DNA of 64,000 nucleotides. It comes from Salvator merianae (lineage: Eukaryota > Chordata > Lepidosauria > Squamata > Teiidae). The notes beneath the pieces were generated by a model. It did not search any database, was not told the origin of the DNA, and saw nothing but the letters and a program-made list of their open reading frames with translations. The stretch is from the NCBI GenBank assembly GCA_003586115.2, contig QVOM02000073.1, forward strand, positions 48,274,825-48,338,824, in the 5' to 3' direction. The translations under genes and the position numbers were made by a program. This document shows positions 49,306-60,185 of this stretch, one piece after another (the stretch's first letter is position 1; every line of letters begins with the position of its first letter).

Positions 49306-50598
49306 AAAAATGTTACAATTAAAACATGATAAAAATTACTGCAATAGAACAATTCAGGCATGTATTAGCTGTGCATCACCTTCTTGTTTGTACAAATACT
49401 TTAAAAATGTAGAATTCAAGAAGCTAAATTACTGAATCTGTTTTACCATGCCCACTTCAAACTCCTTATGCTAGAAGTTTTAGACTTTTTTTGGAATGGC
49501 ACAATTCTTGAATATAAAGTCATTAATTATGGTCTTAACTCAATATTTACATATTTTTCAGCCCTAGAAACCAAAATTAACAGGCTGGATTTTGAATCTA
49601 CTAACTTGTATATTTTACAACTCATAGAAATAAACATAAATAGCAAAAGTACATTTTGAAAGCAGCTACTTCACCATGAATTTCCTGTGCGATTTAAATA
49701 AGTTTTTTCTTCCTCCAGTTTTTTTTTTTTTTCTTTTTCAAAATTAAACTGAACAATGACATGTTTTCTGAGTATTGGCAACTTTACTTCTAAACCTGCA
49801 GCAAGCTTAGTTAGATTAATATTTGGACATAACAGCTGTTTCACTCAAATCTTCAAGCCTTCCATGTTTGTAATACATTAAGAGTGATTTGGCAATTTCT
49901 CTTTTTAAAAAGAAAGGAAGTGTAGGTTGGATAATTCTAAGACCTTTCTGTTTAACCTGATTTCAAGACCTGAAAGGTCCATCTTAGCCAAAGGTTCTTC
50001 AAAAGGAATTTTTCTGCAAACAAAAATTACAGGAAAAAAACACAATTATATATCAGTCATCACCACTGTTTGACTTATTCAAGACAGCAGTTTATTACTA
50101 ATATGTGAAATGTACTGTTCTCTAAAATTCAATGTGAGCATTATAGAAAACAAATACCAGCTTGATATTTATGTCAACAATGTGATCAGATGTAAAAAAA
50201 AATCTACCTTTATACCAATGGGCAGCTTGTTGTGTTAGCAATCTACAAAATGGACCATTATTCTATTTCTTCCAAACCAGGAAATTACCAAAAAACTCCT
50301 TTAATTTGGTTCAGTGATGCTAGAGTTAGTAAATATCATTAACTATTGTGTCCTAAACTAAATCTATTTACTGCTCCAGGCAGAAGACAACAAACAAGGC
50401 AGATAAATAAAAGGATTAAAAATGGCACTATGTACATGAATTCTAAGTTTGGCTGTCAACATAAATAAATGGTAATCTTACATGCCCTTGTATAAGGCTA
50501 AAAATCCAAAAGGCCAGGAGAGTGTGGACACACTCATTGCTAATGCAAAAACAAGGCAAAGGAAATTGCTACTTTAGCAAACTCAAACGGTGCTGCTT
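49287..50598 (-). other. C5orf15: Probable C5orf15 3' UTR
   Basis: About 1.3 kb of AT-rich sequence after the stop codon, free of recognisable transposons even though the flanks are full of them, which fits an exonic UTR. Minus-strand AATAAA motifs occur at 50091-50096, 49300-49305, 49287-49292 and 49177-49182; the pair near 49.3 kb is the best candidate for the main 3' end. The extent is inferred, not shown by transcript data. Confidence 0.55.
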
Positions 50599-50730
50599 TT
50601 AAAATATGTAATCATTGGTAATTTTTAATGAAGGCATAGCCTCATTGACATTTTGATCTAAACGATGATATCCAGCTGTTCTAGAACAAAGCCCATCTCG
50701 CCATCTTCTGTTCTGGACCAACAAGATGAT
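50599..50730 (-). CDS. C5orf15: C5orf15 coding exon 3 (cytoplasmic tail)
   Basis: Acceptor tttctttccag precedes ATC ATC TTG at 50730. The 43 codons run from IILLVQN to NDYIF, then TAA at 50601-50599. This is the most conserved part of KCT2 and the best evidence for the gene's identity. It includes the [10 protein letters not shown] segment and YHRLDQ, a YXX-hydrophobic type endocytic or Golgi-retrieval motif. Confidence 0.95.
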   Translation of the reverse strand: MILLVQNRRWRDGLCSRTAGYHRLDQNVNEAMPSLKITNDYIF

Positions 50731-53700
50731 CTGGAAAGAAAAAAATCAGCACATTATGAAGACATAGTGATGAGGTTAAGAAAAGCTTACATTTTAATTT
50801 CATCTGTCAGTCTTTCTAAGCCATCACAACTATATTCTAGATTCTAACCATCATTGACTTGGGCTGCCTCCAGACATGCAGTAAAACTCGTGATTATCTC
50901 AACACGATATTGGGAATGCCATGCATATGTGAGGCATTCCCAGTATGGTCCTGTTTTACTTGATCAAAAACTCATAATAATGCTATTATAGGGAATCCAG
51001 CAATGATGCCAGCAATGCTTACCTCAACATCTGTCAACAGCTTTTGTGATGAAGGTGGCTGGGACTATCAGAAGCCAGCCAAGCATGCAAAACAAAAACA
51101 ACAAAAAGAAGCTGATGGGTGTTTAGCTAGCTTCCAGTAGTCCCCATCAATTCCATCATGAAAAGCGGCAGCAGATGTAGAGGTAAGCCCCATACTAATC
51201 ATCAAATCTGGCAAGGGGCAGAGAGCAGGCCATTGTGGGATCTTGTTTAGATTCTGCATTGCCTCTTGCTGTCTGCAGGCAGCCATAATTACTGAAGGAA
51301 CTCAGTTACTGACAGAGACAAAATTATGCTTTGATCCATAACCTGACAATACCCACAAAATCCCACGGAGCTGAGCTCTTATAGGGGGAGGCAGACTGCA
51401 GTTGAAAGCCTAGATTATCTATAAATGAAAGTACATCATACAATATGTGAAGCTACACTATAAATCTATTTGACCAAACGGAGTTTTGATTGCTGCATCT
51501 CAAAAATGGCAGAGCAGAGTTAGAGAAGGTTCAGAGGAAGTGACTTGAGAGGATCAAGAGGCTGCAGCAACCTCCCTGTGAGGAAAGGCTGCAACATCTG
51601 GGGCTTTTCAGTCTAGAGAGGAGGCAAGTGAGAGGATACACGATAGAGGTGTATAGAATTATGTATGATATGGACAAATAGGGAGACGTTTTTCTTGCTT
51701 TCCCAAAACATTAGGACCAGGGGTCACCCAATGAAGCTGAATCCTACAAAAATCAGGACAGACAAAAGGAAACATATTTTTGCACAACATATAATTAAAT
51801 GTATATGGGTTTTGGCATCTGGTAGAAGTATACCTCTTCACCCAGGCCTTTGATTCCTAGCTTCCTCTGAGTGCTTCCCTGCCAGGGAGGGAGGGTTGTA
51901 TCTGAAACATGTTTTAGATATATTTTCTGTTTCTATTGTTATGACCTACCCTGGGATCTTCAGGTGAAGGATGGGATATAAATTCACACACAAAAAAAAA
52001 AAACGCTTGGAATTCACTTCCATGAACCCAAACCTTCAAGAAAAGTTTGGACCAATTTCAAGAAAGGTTGGGACCAGGGCTATCAACGGAGATTACCCTG
52101 ATGGTAGCAGATGGTGAAACGGCTCTGAGAGGCAGCTGCAGGAAGACTGCCAGCAAAGCAGGCTGTGTGCTGACCGGCCACTGTGAGAGCAGACTGCTGG
52201 ACTAGATAGACCACAAGTCTGACCGAGCAGGGCATTTCTTACGTTCTGTTGCCTGTAAAGGTACTATCCCTCTCTCCATCATCAATCTTCATGAGCCAGG
52301 AAGGATGGTCACCTTGCTTCGTATTTAAAAGATATGTACATTTGAAAAAGGAAGTCTGAAAGCGTATGCACTTTAGATTCTGCATGCTTCTCAGTACTGA
52401 ACTGAGCCTTAAGAAGCACAACATAGCAAAACAAAAAAGAGCAATACTTTCTCTCCTTTTCTTTTTTTTTTACTGCCAGCACTCCATAAATCATCATCTT
52501 TCTGTTGAAAGAATCCAAGAAGTTAGATCCCGTATTTTCAGAGGCAGTCTTAAAGATTCTCAATTTATTTACAAAGAATCCTCATAGAACTACTAACAAA
52601 TCACCCCAAATTCACCCCAAATTAATTTTGCTGTGATCTACATCAGAATCAGAAAGCTCCAAGAGAACCTGTGTTTAGCCACATGGTGCTAATTGCACTC
52701 TACTCAAATAAGCGAGTAGCTAACCAGAGGTAGAAACACATGTGTTCTGTTAAGCCTGGATCACAGTACAGTAATTCAAAACCAGGAGTTCACAGAAAAT
52801 ACTAAAATCAACACAACTTCAGCAATGGGGAAAAAAACATTTTTAAACGTATTAACACACTCCATTGTGGACAACAGTTAACTTCTTCATAATTACTTTA
52901 TGTCCTTAAGACACAGACAATGTCAACTGGATCATCTTTATCCACATACTTATCGACATTCTCAAAGAATTCTAACAAGGTAGTAAAGCATAATTTACCT
53001 TTGCAAAAAGTCATGCTGATTTTCCTTCAGCAATGCCTGCACTAATTTTATCCTTAATCATGGTTTCCATTACTTTATCTGGAACTGATAATAAGCAGGC
53101 TAGTCTGTAATTTCCTGGATCACCCTCGGATCCTTTTTTGAAGATTAATGTTACACTTGCTACCCTCGAGAGCCTGATCTTACGTAAAGATTATATATTT
53201 TTGCTACATGATCAGCAGCTTCACATTTGGGTTCTCTAAGAACTTTTGGATAAATGCCATCTAGTCCCAGTTTATCAAGACATGCAAGGACCTCCTCCCT
53301 TGGTTACCGCTAACCAATTTTATCTTTCTGATTTCTTTCACTGCTTTGCTATATTTATAAGAACAACAGTGTTGTTGTATCACAAAGGGTCACAACAGGG
53401 ATGAATTAAATGTGTACATTACAGCCAGAGCAATCCAGATTTTACTTGATTCTTCTTCAGCAGCAGCAACCCCACCCTTACAACAGTGCTGCCAGTAAAG
53501 CACTTAACTCTCTTCAGCAGCCAGGCAATGCTGCCAGTAGTAACACTGGCAATAAGATATTTTAGGGGCCTGAAAGTTATGATACGGAAGCCTGGGATCC
53601 ATCTCATCCAAGCACCCATTTCAGCAACAGACTAATCTTAGGGCTCCTAAGAATAAAAAAATATTTTGTGGCAACACTTCCTAGTTGAATGGGGTTTGAT

Positions 53701-56700
53701 TTAACAGATTCCACTTATTAGCAACCTACTGCCAGAGAAAGCAGTTACTACAGTATCCTCAGCTATCTCAATACTATGCATTAAATCTCACCAATTCAAA
53801 ATGTGTTTCTTTGCAATATTTTAAATATTTTTTTACAAAATAAATAGAAATAAAAGGCTCTAATGACAGAAAACAATAGTATTTCAGTATAACATGTTCT
53901 AAATGGTGATAAAACTCCAGCATACCTTTCTTTTGTTGTGATATGTGATGTAAACGATAGCAACCAAAAACACAACAATGACCAGATGAAAAAAGAAATG
54001 GCTATCATCTTCTAATCCTAAGTCAGAAGAGTCCTTCATCTCATTAGCAAATGATTTTTTACTTTCATAGCTACGCATATCTGATAGCTCTTTTGTAAAT
54101 TCTGAAACACCTTGGTCATCCTGACCATCTTGGGAATCAGAAGGCAATCCATACTGGTCATAATCTTCAACAGGATCTATAGTTCCTCTGGCTGTTGGTG
54201 CGAAACTAGGCAATAAATCTTTCACTGTAATATCTTCGTTAACGTTTGTGTCTTCTGAAACATCCACATCTGTTTGTAAATTAGGAGTCACAGAAGATGG
54301 CACAGGAGATGTAGCTAATTTATCTTCAACTACAGTTACTTTATTTGCATCAGAAACGTCAGTTTTCCGAACTAGTGCTGATCTGTCTTCTTGGGTTTCA
54401 TTTTTTTCCAGGTTGATTTTTGATTGAATGGATGATGCATTTGGAGTTTCAGTGTTGCATGTTGAGGTTACATTTTTTTGACACAGTTCTGGCTCCTGAT
54501 TAGTGCCTGGAGAGGCAAGGGAAAAAAGGGATAATCATAAGTTTTACACAAGCACAGTATATCTTGAGTTTATGAAGAGTGCCAGTAATATAATGACAAG
54601 GTAGCCAAAGCAGTTGCTGGATTATAGTCCCAACAGTCCTAACCAGCATAGCTAATAGTCAGGGCTAATGAGAAATGAAGTGAAGCCAGACTGGCTATCC
54701 CTGATGTGCTACTGCACTGTTGGCAAACCAAAACCCATATTTGTAATTACTCCAAATGTTGTTGTTACATACTATTTGAAGAACAACAGGATCTGTTTGA
54801 AGATATATTCAAATTCTTAAGCATAACATAAAAGATAAATAAACTAAAATACTATCAGCTTTTCAGATGCACACTGTCAACATGCCAAAAAATGAAATAA
54901 GCTAAAGATGTGCATCAAGAGACTTAAAAGTATATTTCAGGCACTTCAAGAAAAAAGAAGTTAAATTATTTAAAAGAAAAAGATGTTCCCTTACACATAC
55001 ACTCTAACAAGACTCCAGGCAAAAGTGAACCAACACACCATCATTTATTGTAGCAAACTAACACTGGACATAGTTTACACTGCAAACCTATGAGGTTTGG
55101 CATTCAAAGTATTGGTGCACAGAAAATCATTTATTTCCAGCTGCTGTGGAAATAAAACAGAAATTGGTCAATCAAGCCATTCATGCCATCTAAAGCCAAC
55201 AGTTAAAGAGACTGTACATAGCAGACACTGTATATTCTTACACTGACTAGATCTATTCAACACACTATTAATCAAAACCACAGTATTTGCAATACATGGA
55301 GAAAGTAACCATGTATGCTGGAATATTTGGTTTTATGGAAAGCTTAAAGACAGAGGATAGTGCTTATCTTGTTTTTCATGAAATTTTATTTTAGTAAGCT
55401 CAAAGAAATGTTTGGTAGCCTTCATCAGCTCAGTTAGTTAATATGAAAAACGTTCCAAGGTGAGTGTGGATTCCAGAAAAAAAATTACTAAAGGTACTAT
55501 CCCAAATAAGTAGAAATTAAAATGAGATATCTAAAAAACTAACATGAATGTACAAATATCGTGAAAATAAAACAGATTGAACCAAAGATGAAAGGAAGAA
55601 AAGGCTGCTAAATACAGCAACCTAGACATGCACAGTATGAAAAAAGCTCAGAAAAAGCTAGTTACTGAAAGATACTAAGGGCACAGTCCCACATCATAAA
55701 TGTAATCTGTACTGGAGAAGAACAAGGATTGAGAACATGTTCCGTCGTTCCCACATTGCATTATAACATGGACATAATTCGGACTTGCTTGTTCTCATAC
55801 CTCATTTTTCCCGTGCTTGACACAAGAAAACCGTACCTTTCTGTCTCCACCCCTTACCAAATTCCCCTCCCTGTGCAGTCAGCAATGGGATGCAGTCCCA
55901 GCATTCAAATCTTGACTTAACGGGGCAGGAAAGTCAAATTCTGCCCTCCATATTTCCCTGCTGCCACATCAGAACATGGATTCCCTTGGCAGTGTTGTGG
56001 TCATTCTCCATTTCTTACAACCTGTTTTCCTTCATCTTTATTCTTCAAATCCAGCGATAACAAGCTCATTCTCTAATTCTTGTAGAAAGTCAATAAAGGG
56101 TTTCCAGTTTTTAACAAACTTATCCACAGTCTTGTTTCTCAATAAGTTAATCAATTTGTCCATCTCTGTGAGATCCATCATTTTAATCAACCAATCATCT
56201 ACCGGAGGTATTTTATCTCCTTTCCATTTTTGTGCCCAGACAATTCTAGCTGCAGTCACCATGTTTTGAATTAAGATATTAACATTATCAAAGTTGCCTT
56301 CTACTATACCTAGTAAATAAAATTCTGGTTTAAAAGAAATGTTCTTAAAAGCCCTCTTCTAATGAAAGGAAACGTTATTTCCCTTGTGCATTGGCATAGG
56401 AAAATAGAGGAAACATCATGTCCTCCTTGCTGGCATAGGAGAGAAAGGAGGAGGTATGCATTTTGAGAGTGGACTGTGGTGCAAAGCCAACTACAGAACA
56501 GATGCCCAGAGTAAATGAAGGATAGCTTCCACCGCGTTTTCTCCTTTGTTAAAAAATTTAAACAGTAAAAAAAACCAAACAGTTTGAAGACGCAAAAGAG
56601 GACAACACAGCAGAAACCAGGAAATGCAAGGTGCTGTTCTCTCTTCCACCCCAATTGTGACGTTCTCACCCTCCTGAGTACAATGCCCACAACAAAGTCT

Positions 56701-58446
56701 GTTATTGGATGGGAGGAAATGGGGATCTCTCCCTCTCCCCAAAAGTACAGTCCCCTTCCAAATAATCTACTCGCACATTCTCACATCACAAAGTAAAGCA
56801 GGCTAACAATCTGAAACAGGCTGAGAATGTCTTAATCTGAATGCAAAGTAGTCCTGATTTTTCAACAGTTTAGTCCTGAAAAACTACGGAAAGGCAAAAT
56901 CATGTCAGGCCAGGGGGAACTGAAGACCGACTGTAAACTGATTAAATGCTGTGTTGGAACACGCCCTAAGAGTCATAAAAAAGCAATTCCAGCTACACCA
57001 GTTTTAAGTCAGCTTCCCTATAAAATGGAATAGTGCTAGTTGCTAAAGAGTCTACTTTTATTTGCCCCCATTCTCTTCTGAGATGTGAACTTTGTGCAAG
57101 CTCGCAAAAATATAAAAGGTGAAGGGTCTGCATTACAACTCAACACTGACAAGGTCAGGAAACACCTTGCTAACTTACATCAGACTAAGCCTTGAGAATC
57201 AGATGAATTACTGTACAGCATTAAATAAAACAACTGCTGGGCTCTCAAAACATCTTCCTGCTTCTCATCTTTCAAAAACACTGAAGAACAAGACAGTGTC
57301 GTGGTTCATTCCAGTATGTCTCACAGAAGAAAAGAAGGGGGACACTTACACTATTAAGATCAATTCCTTTTGGATTCTGGGAAGCCAAAGTGATTCAGCA
57401 CTAGCAGTGAAGCAATTGATACTACTTAATATTGATAAGAACTTCATTCTAAAAAAGAAACAGATCTTTTAGTGTATCAAAATGCATCCTGCTGTTTTGG
57501 GTATCAGATGCATTCTGCCTTTTCCCTCACAGGGACACATGTACCTTGTACCAGTTAATGCATTAGTCTAGGGAAAACGTGGTCACAGGAAAAGATGTGG
57601 GTTTTCTGGCAGCTGTGCTCAGCGCACAGGCAATCAATCACCGCAGCACTGGGCACTGAAATGTGGACAAAAAAAGCCTCAAACTTGGCATCAGTTTTGG
57701 AGAATAGTGGGGACAGTAATCGCTTTGCTCCTGACAGCAACAGCAGCAGTGAGAGCTGGGCGTGTGCCTTCTCTAGCTCTCTGACATCAGTAGCAAGACC
57801 AGATGCGAGACATAAGCTGCCCTCTCAAATCCTTTGTAACACCTCGGGCTCCTGGTTGACTGCACGGATGTCCCCATGGGCACCTCTAGGCAGTTTTCTT
57901 GGCAAAGATAAAGAAGTGGTTTGCCATTTGCGTACTTTCAGGGAGAGGGTGGGGATCAAACCAGCAACCTCTGCTTTCCAGGCAGTTTGCTCTACTACTG
58001 AGCTACAGCTACACTCTAAATGCTGGAGTAGGATACTTCGGAGTGGACTCCTCCAGAATTAACCGAATGCAAACGGAGCAGGAAGTGGTCTTGAACCGTG
58101 TACAGGCTGTAGCTCCTCTTGGAAGAGACCGAGGAAAAACTCCTGCCTAGGGAATAAGAGAAACTCCTTCTGGTCCACCAAGGCACAACTCCAGCCGAGA
58201 CCACGACTTGGGTTTGCTCCCCACGCGACTCTTTGCTTTCAGCAATCTTACCGGGCCTACCTGCTTCTCTACCAGCTGCCCTCCCGCCGCTAACTGCCCC
58301 AGCTTACCATTCGTCGTAGTCGCTCCCTGAACCGGGACTGGCGCTTCCATCAGCAGGCATAAAAGGAAGAGGGAAACCAGCCCTAGCGACAGCTTTTCCC
58401 CCGCCAGAGAAATTCCCTCCCGCCTCGCCCGCCCGGCTGCAGCCAT
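50599..58446 (-). CDS. C5orf15: KCT2 / C5orf15 orthologue, three coding exons, 283 aa
   Basis: Keratinocyte-associated transmembrane protein 2, a type I membrane protein whose molecular role is poorly known. The join is 58446-58308, 54506-53926 and 50730-50599 (139+581+132 bp = 284 codons with stop). Residues 1-41 form a signal peptide (hydrophobic core about 19-33, likely cut after VQG). About 42-216 is an acidic, Ser/Thr-rich lumenal domain with N-glycosylation sequons at N58, N69 and N82 and a Cys pair at 55 and 63. About 217-235 is the membrane span, followed by HNKRK as a positive stop-transfer. The 48-residue tail ends in NDYIF. Identification rests on the span and tail, which match what I know of vertebrate KCT2 closely: [35 protein letters not shown]. 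The tail motif YHRL (261-264) resembles the YQRL signal of TGN38/TGN46, so trafficking through the trans-Golgi is an inference. The human protein is slightly shorter (about 265 aa from memory). TGOLN2 was considered, but its tail differs. Identity is very likely; exact isoforms are unknown. Confidence 0.95.
50864..50985. mobile_element. Palindromic element, family E copy 1
   Basis: gctgcctccagacatgcagt, aaaactcgtgattatctcaa, a palindromic centre tgggaatgccatgcatatgt / gaggcattccca, then gtcctgttttacttgatca. Similar to 12826-12945. Confidence 0.68.
51530..52245 (+). mobile_element. CR1 3' part, split by another LINE
   Basis: The 5' piece (51530-51799) has the classic CR1 end sequence: ggctgcaacatctggggctt, gaggtgtatagaattatgta, gtcacccaatgaagctgaat, aggacagacaaaaggaaaca. 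It breaks in the 'ttaaa' of its usual 'attaaactatggaattc' segment. The 3' piece resumes at about 52005 with cttggaattcacttcca and ends gactgctggactagataga and ggcatttcttacgttct. The gap holds an L2-like LINE 3' end. Confidence 0.85.
51800..52004 (+). mobile_element. L2-like LINE 3' end nested in CR1
   Basis: Starts tatatgggttttggcatctg, continues acctcttcacccaggccttt, and ends ccctgggatcttcaggtgaa with an A-rich tail at about 51990-52003. It lies exactly between two collinear halves of a CR1 element. Confidence 0.82.
52900..53330 (-). pseudogene. Antisense CR1 reverse-transcriptase fragment
   Basis: On the minus strand: [18 protein letters not shown], then [35 protein letters not shown], then [20 protein letters not shown] sequence. 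These are core blocks of the CR1 RT domain. Stops and small indels break the frame. Confidence 0.82.
53926..54506 (-). CDS. C5orf15: C5orf15 coding exon 2 (lumenal domain and membrane span)
   Basis: Bounded by an acceptor with a strong pyrimidine tract (ending cctctccag, 54507 side) and a donor AAG|GTATGC (53926/53925). It completes the split Gly codon and stays open for 193 further codons. It carries all three N-glycosylation sequons, the acidic stretch around EDYDQYG, and the transmembrane segment rich in F, V, L and I. It ends at HNKRK in phase 0. This exon holds most of the protein, and its lumenal sequence is the fast-evolving part of the family. Confidence 0.93.
54600..54712. mobile_element. 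Short dispersed repeat (candidate) in intron 1
   Basis: gttgctggattatagtccca, accagcatagctaatagtca, ggctatccctgatgtgctac. This wording resembles a common squamate repeat, but no second copy exists in this window to prove it. Confidence 0.35.
55675..56970 (+). mobile_element. Chimeric inverted-repeat element, copy 3 (with L1 piece)
   Basis: About 1.3 kb within intron 1 of C5orf15. The left end CTAAGGGCACAGTCCCACAT and the reversed right end CTTAGGGCGTGTTCCAACAC are imperfect inverted repeats. The interior from 56038 to about 56335 is an antisense L1 ORF2 C-terminus; on the minus strand it reads [24 protein letters not shown] and GFEE. No transposase is encoded. The ends are defined to within roughly 10 bp. 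Confidence 0.75.
57830..58018 (-). mobile_element. Antisense tRNA-derived SINE in intron 1
   Basis: The minus strand starts gtgtagctgtagctcagtag (A-box) and has ggtttgatccccaccctct (B-box), then a body with ggcaaaccacttctttatct and ttgccaagaaaactgc. It lies about 0.3 kb downstream of exon 1. The tRNA-related promoter boxes are clear; the family is probably a reptilian SINE, name not assigned. Confidence 0.8.
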
Positions 58447-58860
58447 GTTCCCTGACAGACACAACACCAACCGACCGTAACCAAACGACAACGTACGCAA
58501 TAGCTTCGTCGCCCCACCCACCCAGCTACTCCCCCGCTGCTAAGTAACGACGTTCTGGCGCTAAGCGGAAATGGAACGGAGCAAAGGAAAAAAACCATAG
58601 AGTTGGAAGAACTTGAGGCTTTGATTAAGCCAGGAAGTGGGCAGTGCTCCGCTCCCGCCTTGCTTCATGCGGACTCCAAAGCGTCGTCCTTAACTGTTTC
58701 TCGTGCTCTCAACCGGAAGTATTGGACTTCTCTTGTTTTAAAAAGAGAGAGAGACCGACACTGTCCTGGGGCGATTTGATGTCTCTGTCTTGAACTGCCC
58801 AGGCTCGCGATTTTTTGTCGTGCTTCCCGTGTTGAGTACAAGGGGTTGAACCACTTGAGG
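58040..58860 (-). promoter_or_regulatory. CpG-island promoter of C5orf15
   Basis: This is the only CpG-dense stretch in an otherwise CpG-poor window, with several CG dinucleotides per 60 bases between about 58.18 and 58.72 kb. It covers exon 1 and the region upstream of the ATG, with no TATA box. An ETS/GABP-type motif ACCGGAAGT lies at 58712-58720, about 270 bp upstream of the start codon, and an AGGAAGTGG lies near 58632. CpG-island promoters often fire in both directions, so a divergent transcript is possible, but no coding exon was seen to the right. Confidence 0.8.
58308..58446 (-). CDS. C5orf15: C5orf15 coding exon 1 (signal peptide)
   Basis: The coding part of exon 1 runs from ATG (58446-58444) to 58308, encoding [11 protein letters not shown], then the hydrophobic stretch [15 protein letters not shown], and ending in TTTN plus the first base of a split Gly codon. 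The ATG has A at -3 and G at +4. Reading upstream in frame, a TAG stop near 58540 is met with no other ATG in between, which fixes the start. The donor is G|GTAAGC at 58308/58307. The exon lies in the CpG island, as expected for a widely expressed vertebrate gene. Confidence 0.93.
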
Positions 58861-59069
58861 AGCGATATAGCTCTAAATTAGAGTGTATACATTTGGGAGG
58901 TCGATAATGTGGCAGTGCGCTATATATATTTAGCTTTCCGACTTTTAAGAACCTTTAGGAATTTCTAGTTCATTTTTGTTTATCTCCATAGTTGGCCATA
59001 TTTTAGCACCTTCCATTGTGGGACAATTGGAATTAGGATACCTTAATTCGGTAAATAAATGACATCTAA

Positions 59070-59200
59070 AACCTTATTCCAGATTATAGGCTGGAATAAG
59101 AACCTACTGTCCCCATCTGTACTCTGCACCAGCGTGAGGATGGCAGGCTCCTATTCCAGATTATAAATCTGGAATAAGGCCCAGTGCAGAAAGGAGCTAG
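59070..59200. mobile_element. Small inverted-repeat element, family B copy 2
   Basis: Centre cagattataggctggaataa and ccagattataaatctggaat, right end ggcccagtgcagaaagg. The left end is partly lost. The interior shares ctctgcaccagcgtgaggat and ggcaggctcctattcca with copy 3. Confidence 0.72.
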
Positions 59201-59724
59201 GATTTTGCCAGGGTAGGGTGGCACCTGTGGTTTTGTACTCACTGACACCTAGGTTTTAATCCAGCTTTGGTCCATTTTCAGACTGAGAGAACATATCAGT
59301 GAAGTAATAAGATGTTTTCTTTCAGCATTATCTAACTCAGAAAATCCACCTGGGTGTTAGACAATGTGGAAAGAAAATGATTAGTCACTTTGCTGATGTG
59401 TCCTTTCAGTCCAAAAGTGGACTGAAGCTGGATTAAAACTTAGATGTGACTGGGCCCTTAGTTTGACGCACTCAGACCAGTGGCCTTCTAGCTTGGAATC
59501 CAAGCTAGAGATCAGCGCCATTGGTGCAGATGATACTGATCCAGCCCACACCTTCCTACAGTTCATATCAGTGGCTGGGCTATTCCAGACCCATTGGTCC
59601 TGACTTAATTGAGGTAAATGCAGAAAAAGGCAGTTTCCTGTTTGCTCGTATGGAGGCAGGAGTTTTGGTATCCCAAAACTTTACTATTATCTTTTGTGGT
59701 ATGTGGGTTCCTGCTTTAATTATT

Positions 59725-60185
59725 GAAAACATAAAACATAGCAGAAGGTCTGATAGATCAGTCCTGCATCCTGTCTCATGCAGTAACCCATCAGAAGCTA
59801 AAGCAAAACCTTCACCTGCTCTCAATTCCCTGAAAATGACCTGTAGAGGCATTCTTCTTGTCTCTCCCACCTTTGGGCAGTACTTGGACATCAGTTCTAA
59901 TAGCCAGTGATACACCTGTCCTCCATGAATTTATCTAACCCTTTCTTAAAGCTATCCAGGCTGGTAATTGTCATCATTTCTTCTGATCATAAATTTCATA
60001 GACCAAGGATCCTCTGGGTGACAAAATACTTTGTTGGTCCTAACTCACCTGTCCATCAGCTTCATAGAGTGCCCCCTGGTTCTGGTGTTTTGTGATAGAC
60101 ATGATAGACTTCTATCAGGTCATCTCTTATATGCCATTTCTTGAAAGGGAATGCTTACCCCTTCCAAAAATGGCTCATGAAGCCA
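59725..60185 (-). mobile_element. Antisense CR1, about 460 bp
   Basis: Plus-strand signs of a reversed CR1: cataaaacatagcagaaggt, catcctgtctcatgcagtaa, ccatgaatttatctaaccct, ttcttaaagctatccaggct, caaaatactttgttggtcct, gtgccccctggttctggtgt. Order and content match the reversed 3' region of the other CR1 copies. Confidence 0.83.

Larger units (their letters stand above)
50731..53925 (-). other. C5orf15: C5orf15 intron 2
   Basis: 3195 bp, GT-AG, phase 0. It contains a small inverted-repeat element (50864-50985), a CR1 copy split by another LINE (51530-52245) and an antisense CR1 reverse-transcriptase fragment (52900-53330). The stretches 52246-52899 and 53331-53925 show nothing I recognise. Confidence 0.9.
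54507..58307 (-). other. C5orf15: C5orf15 intron 1
   Basis: 3801 bp, GT-AG, phase 1. It holds a near-complete 1.3 kb inverted-repeat element with a captured L1 fragment (55675-56970), a tRNA-derived SINE (57830-58018), and a short dispersed-repeat candidate (54600-54712). The remaining parts (54713-55674 and 56971-57829) show no recognisable feature. Confidence 0.9.

Noticed and set aside
53926..54506. Assignment of the gene as TGOLN2
   Set aside because: The membrane span and tail ([17 protein letters not shown] end) fit KCT2 and not the TGOLN2 tail.
58147..58521. Longer N-terminus for C5orf15 starting at 58521
   Set aside because: The codon at 58521 is GTG, not ATG; the first in-frame ATG after the upstream stop is at 58446.
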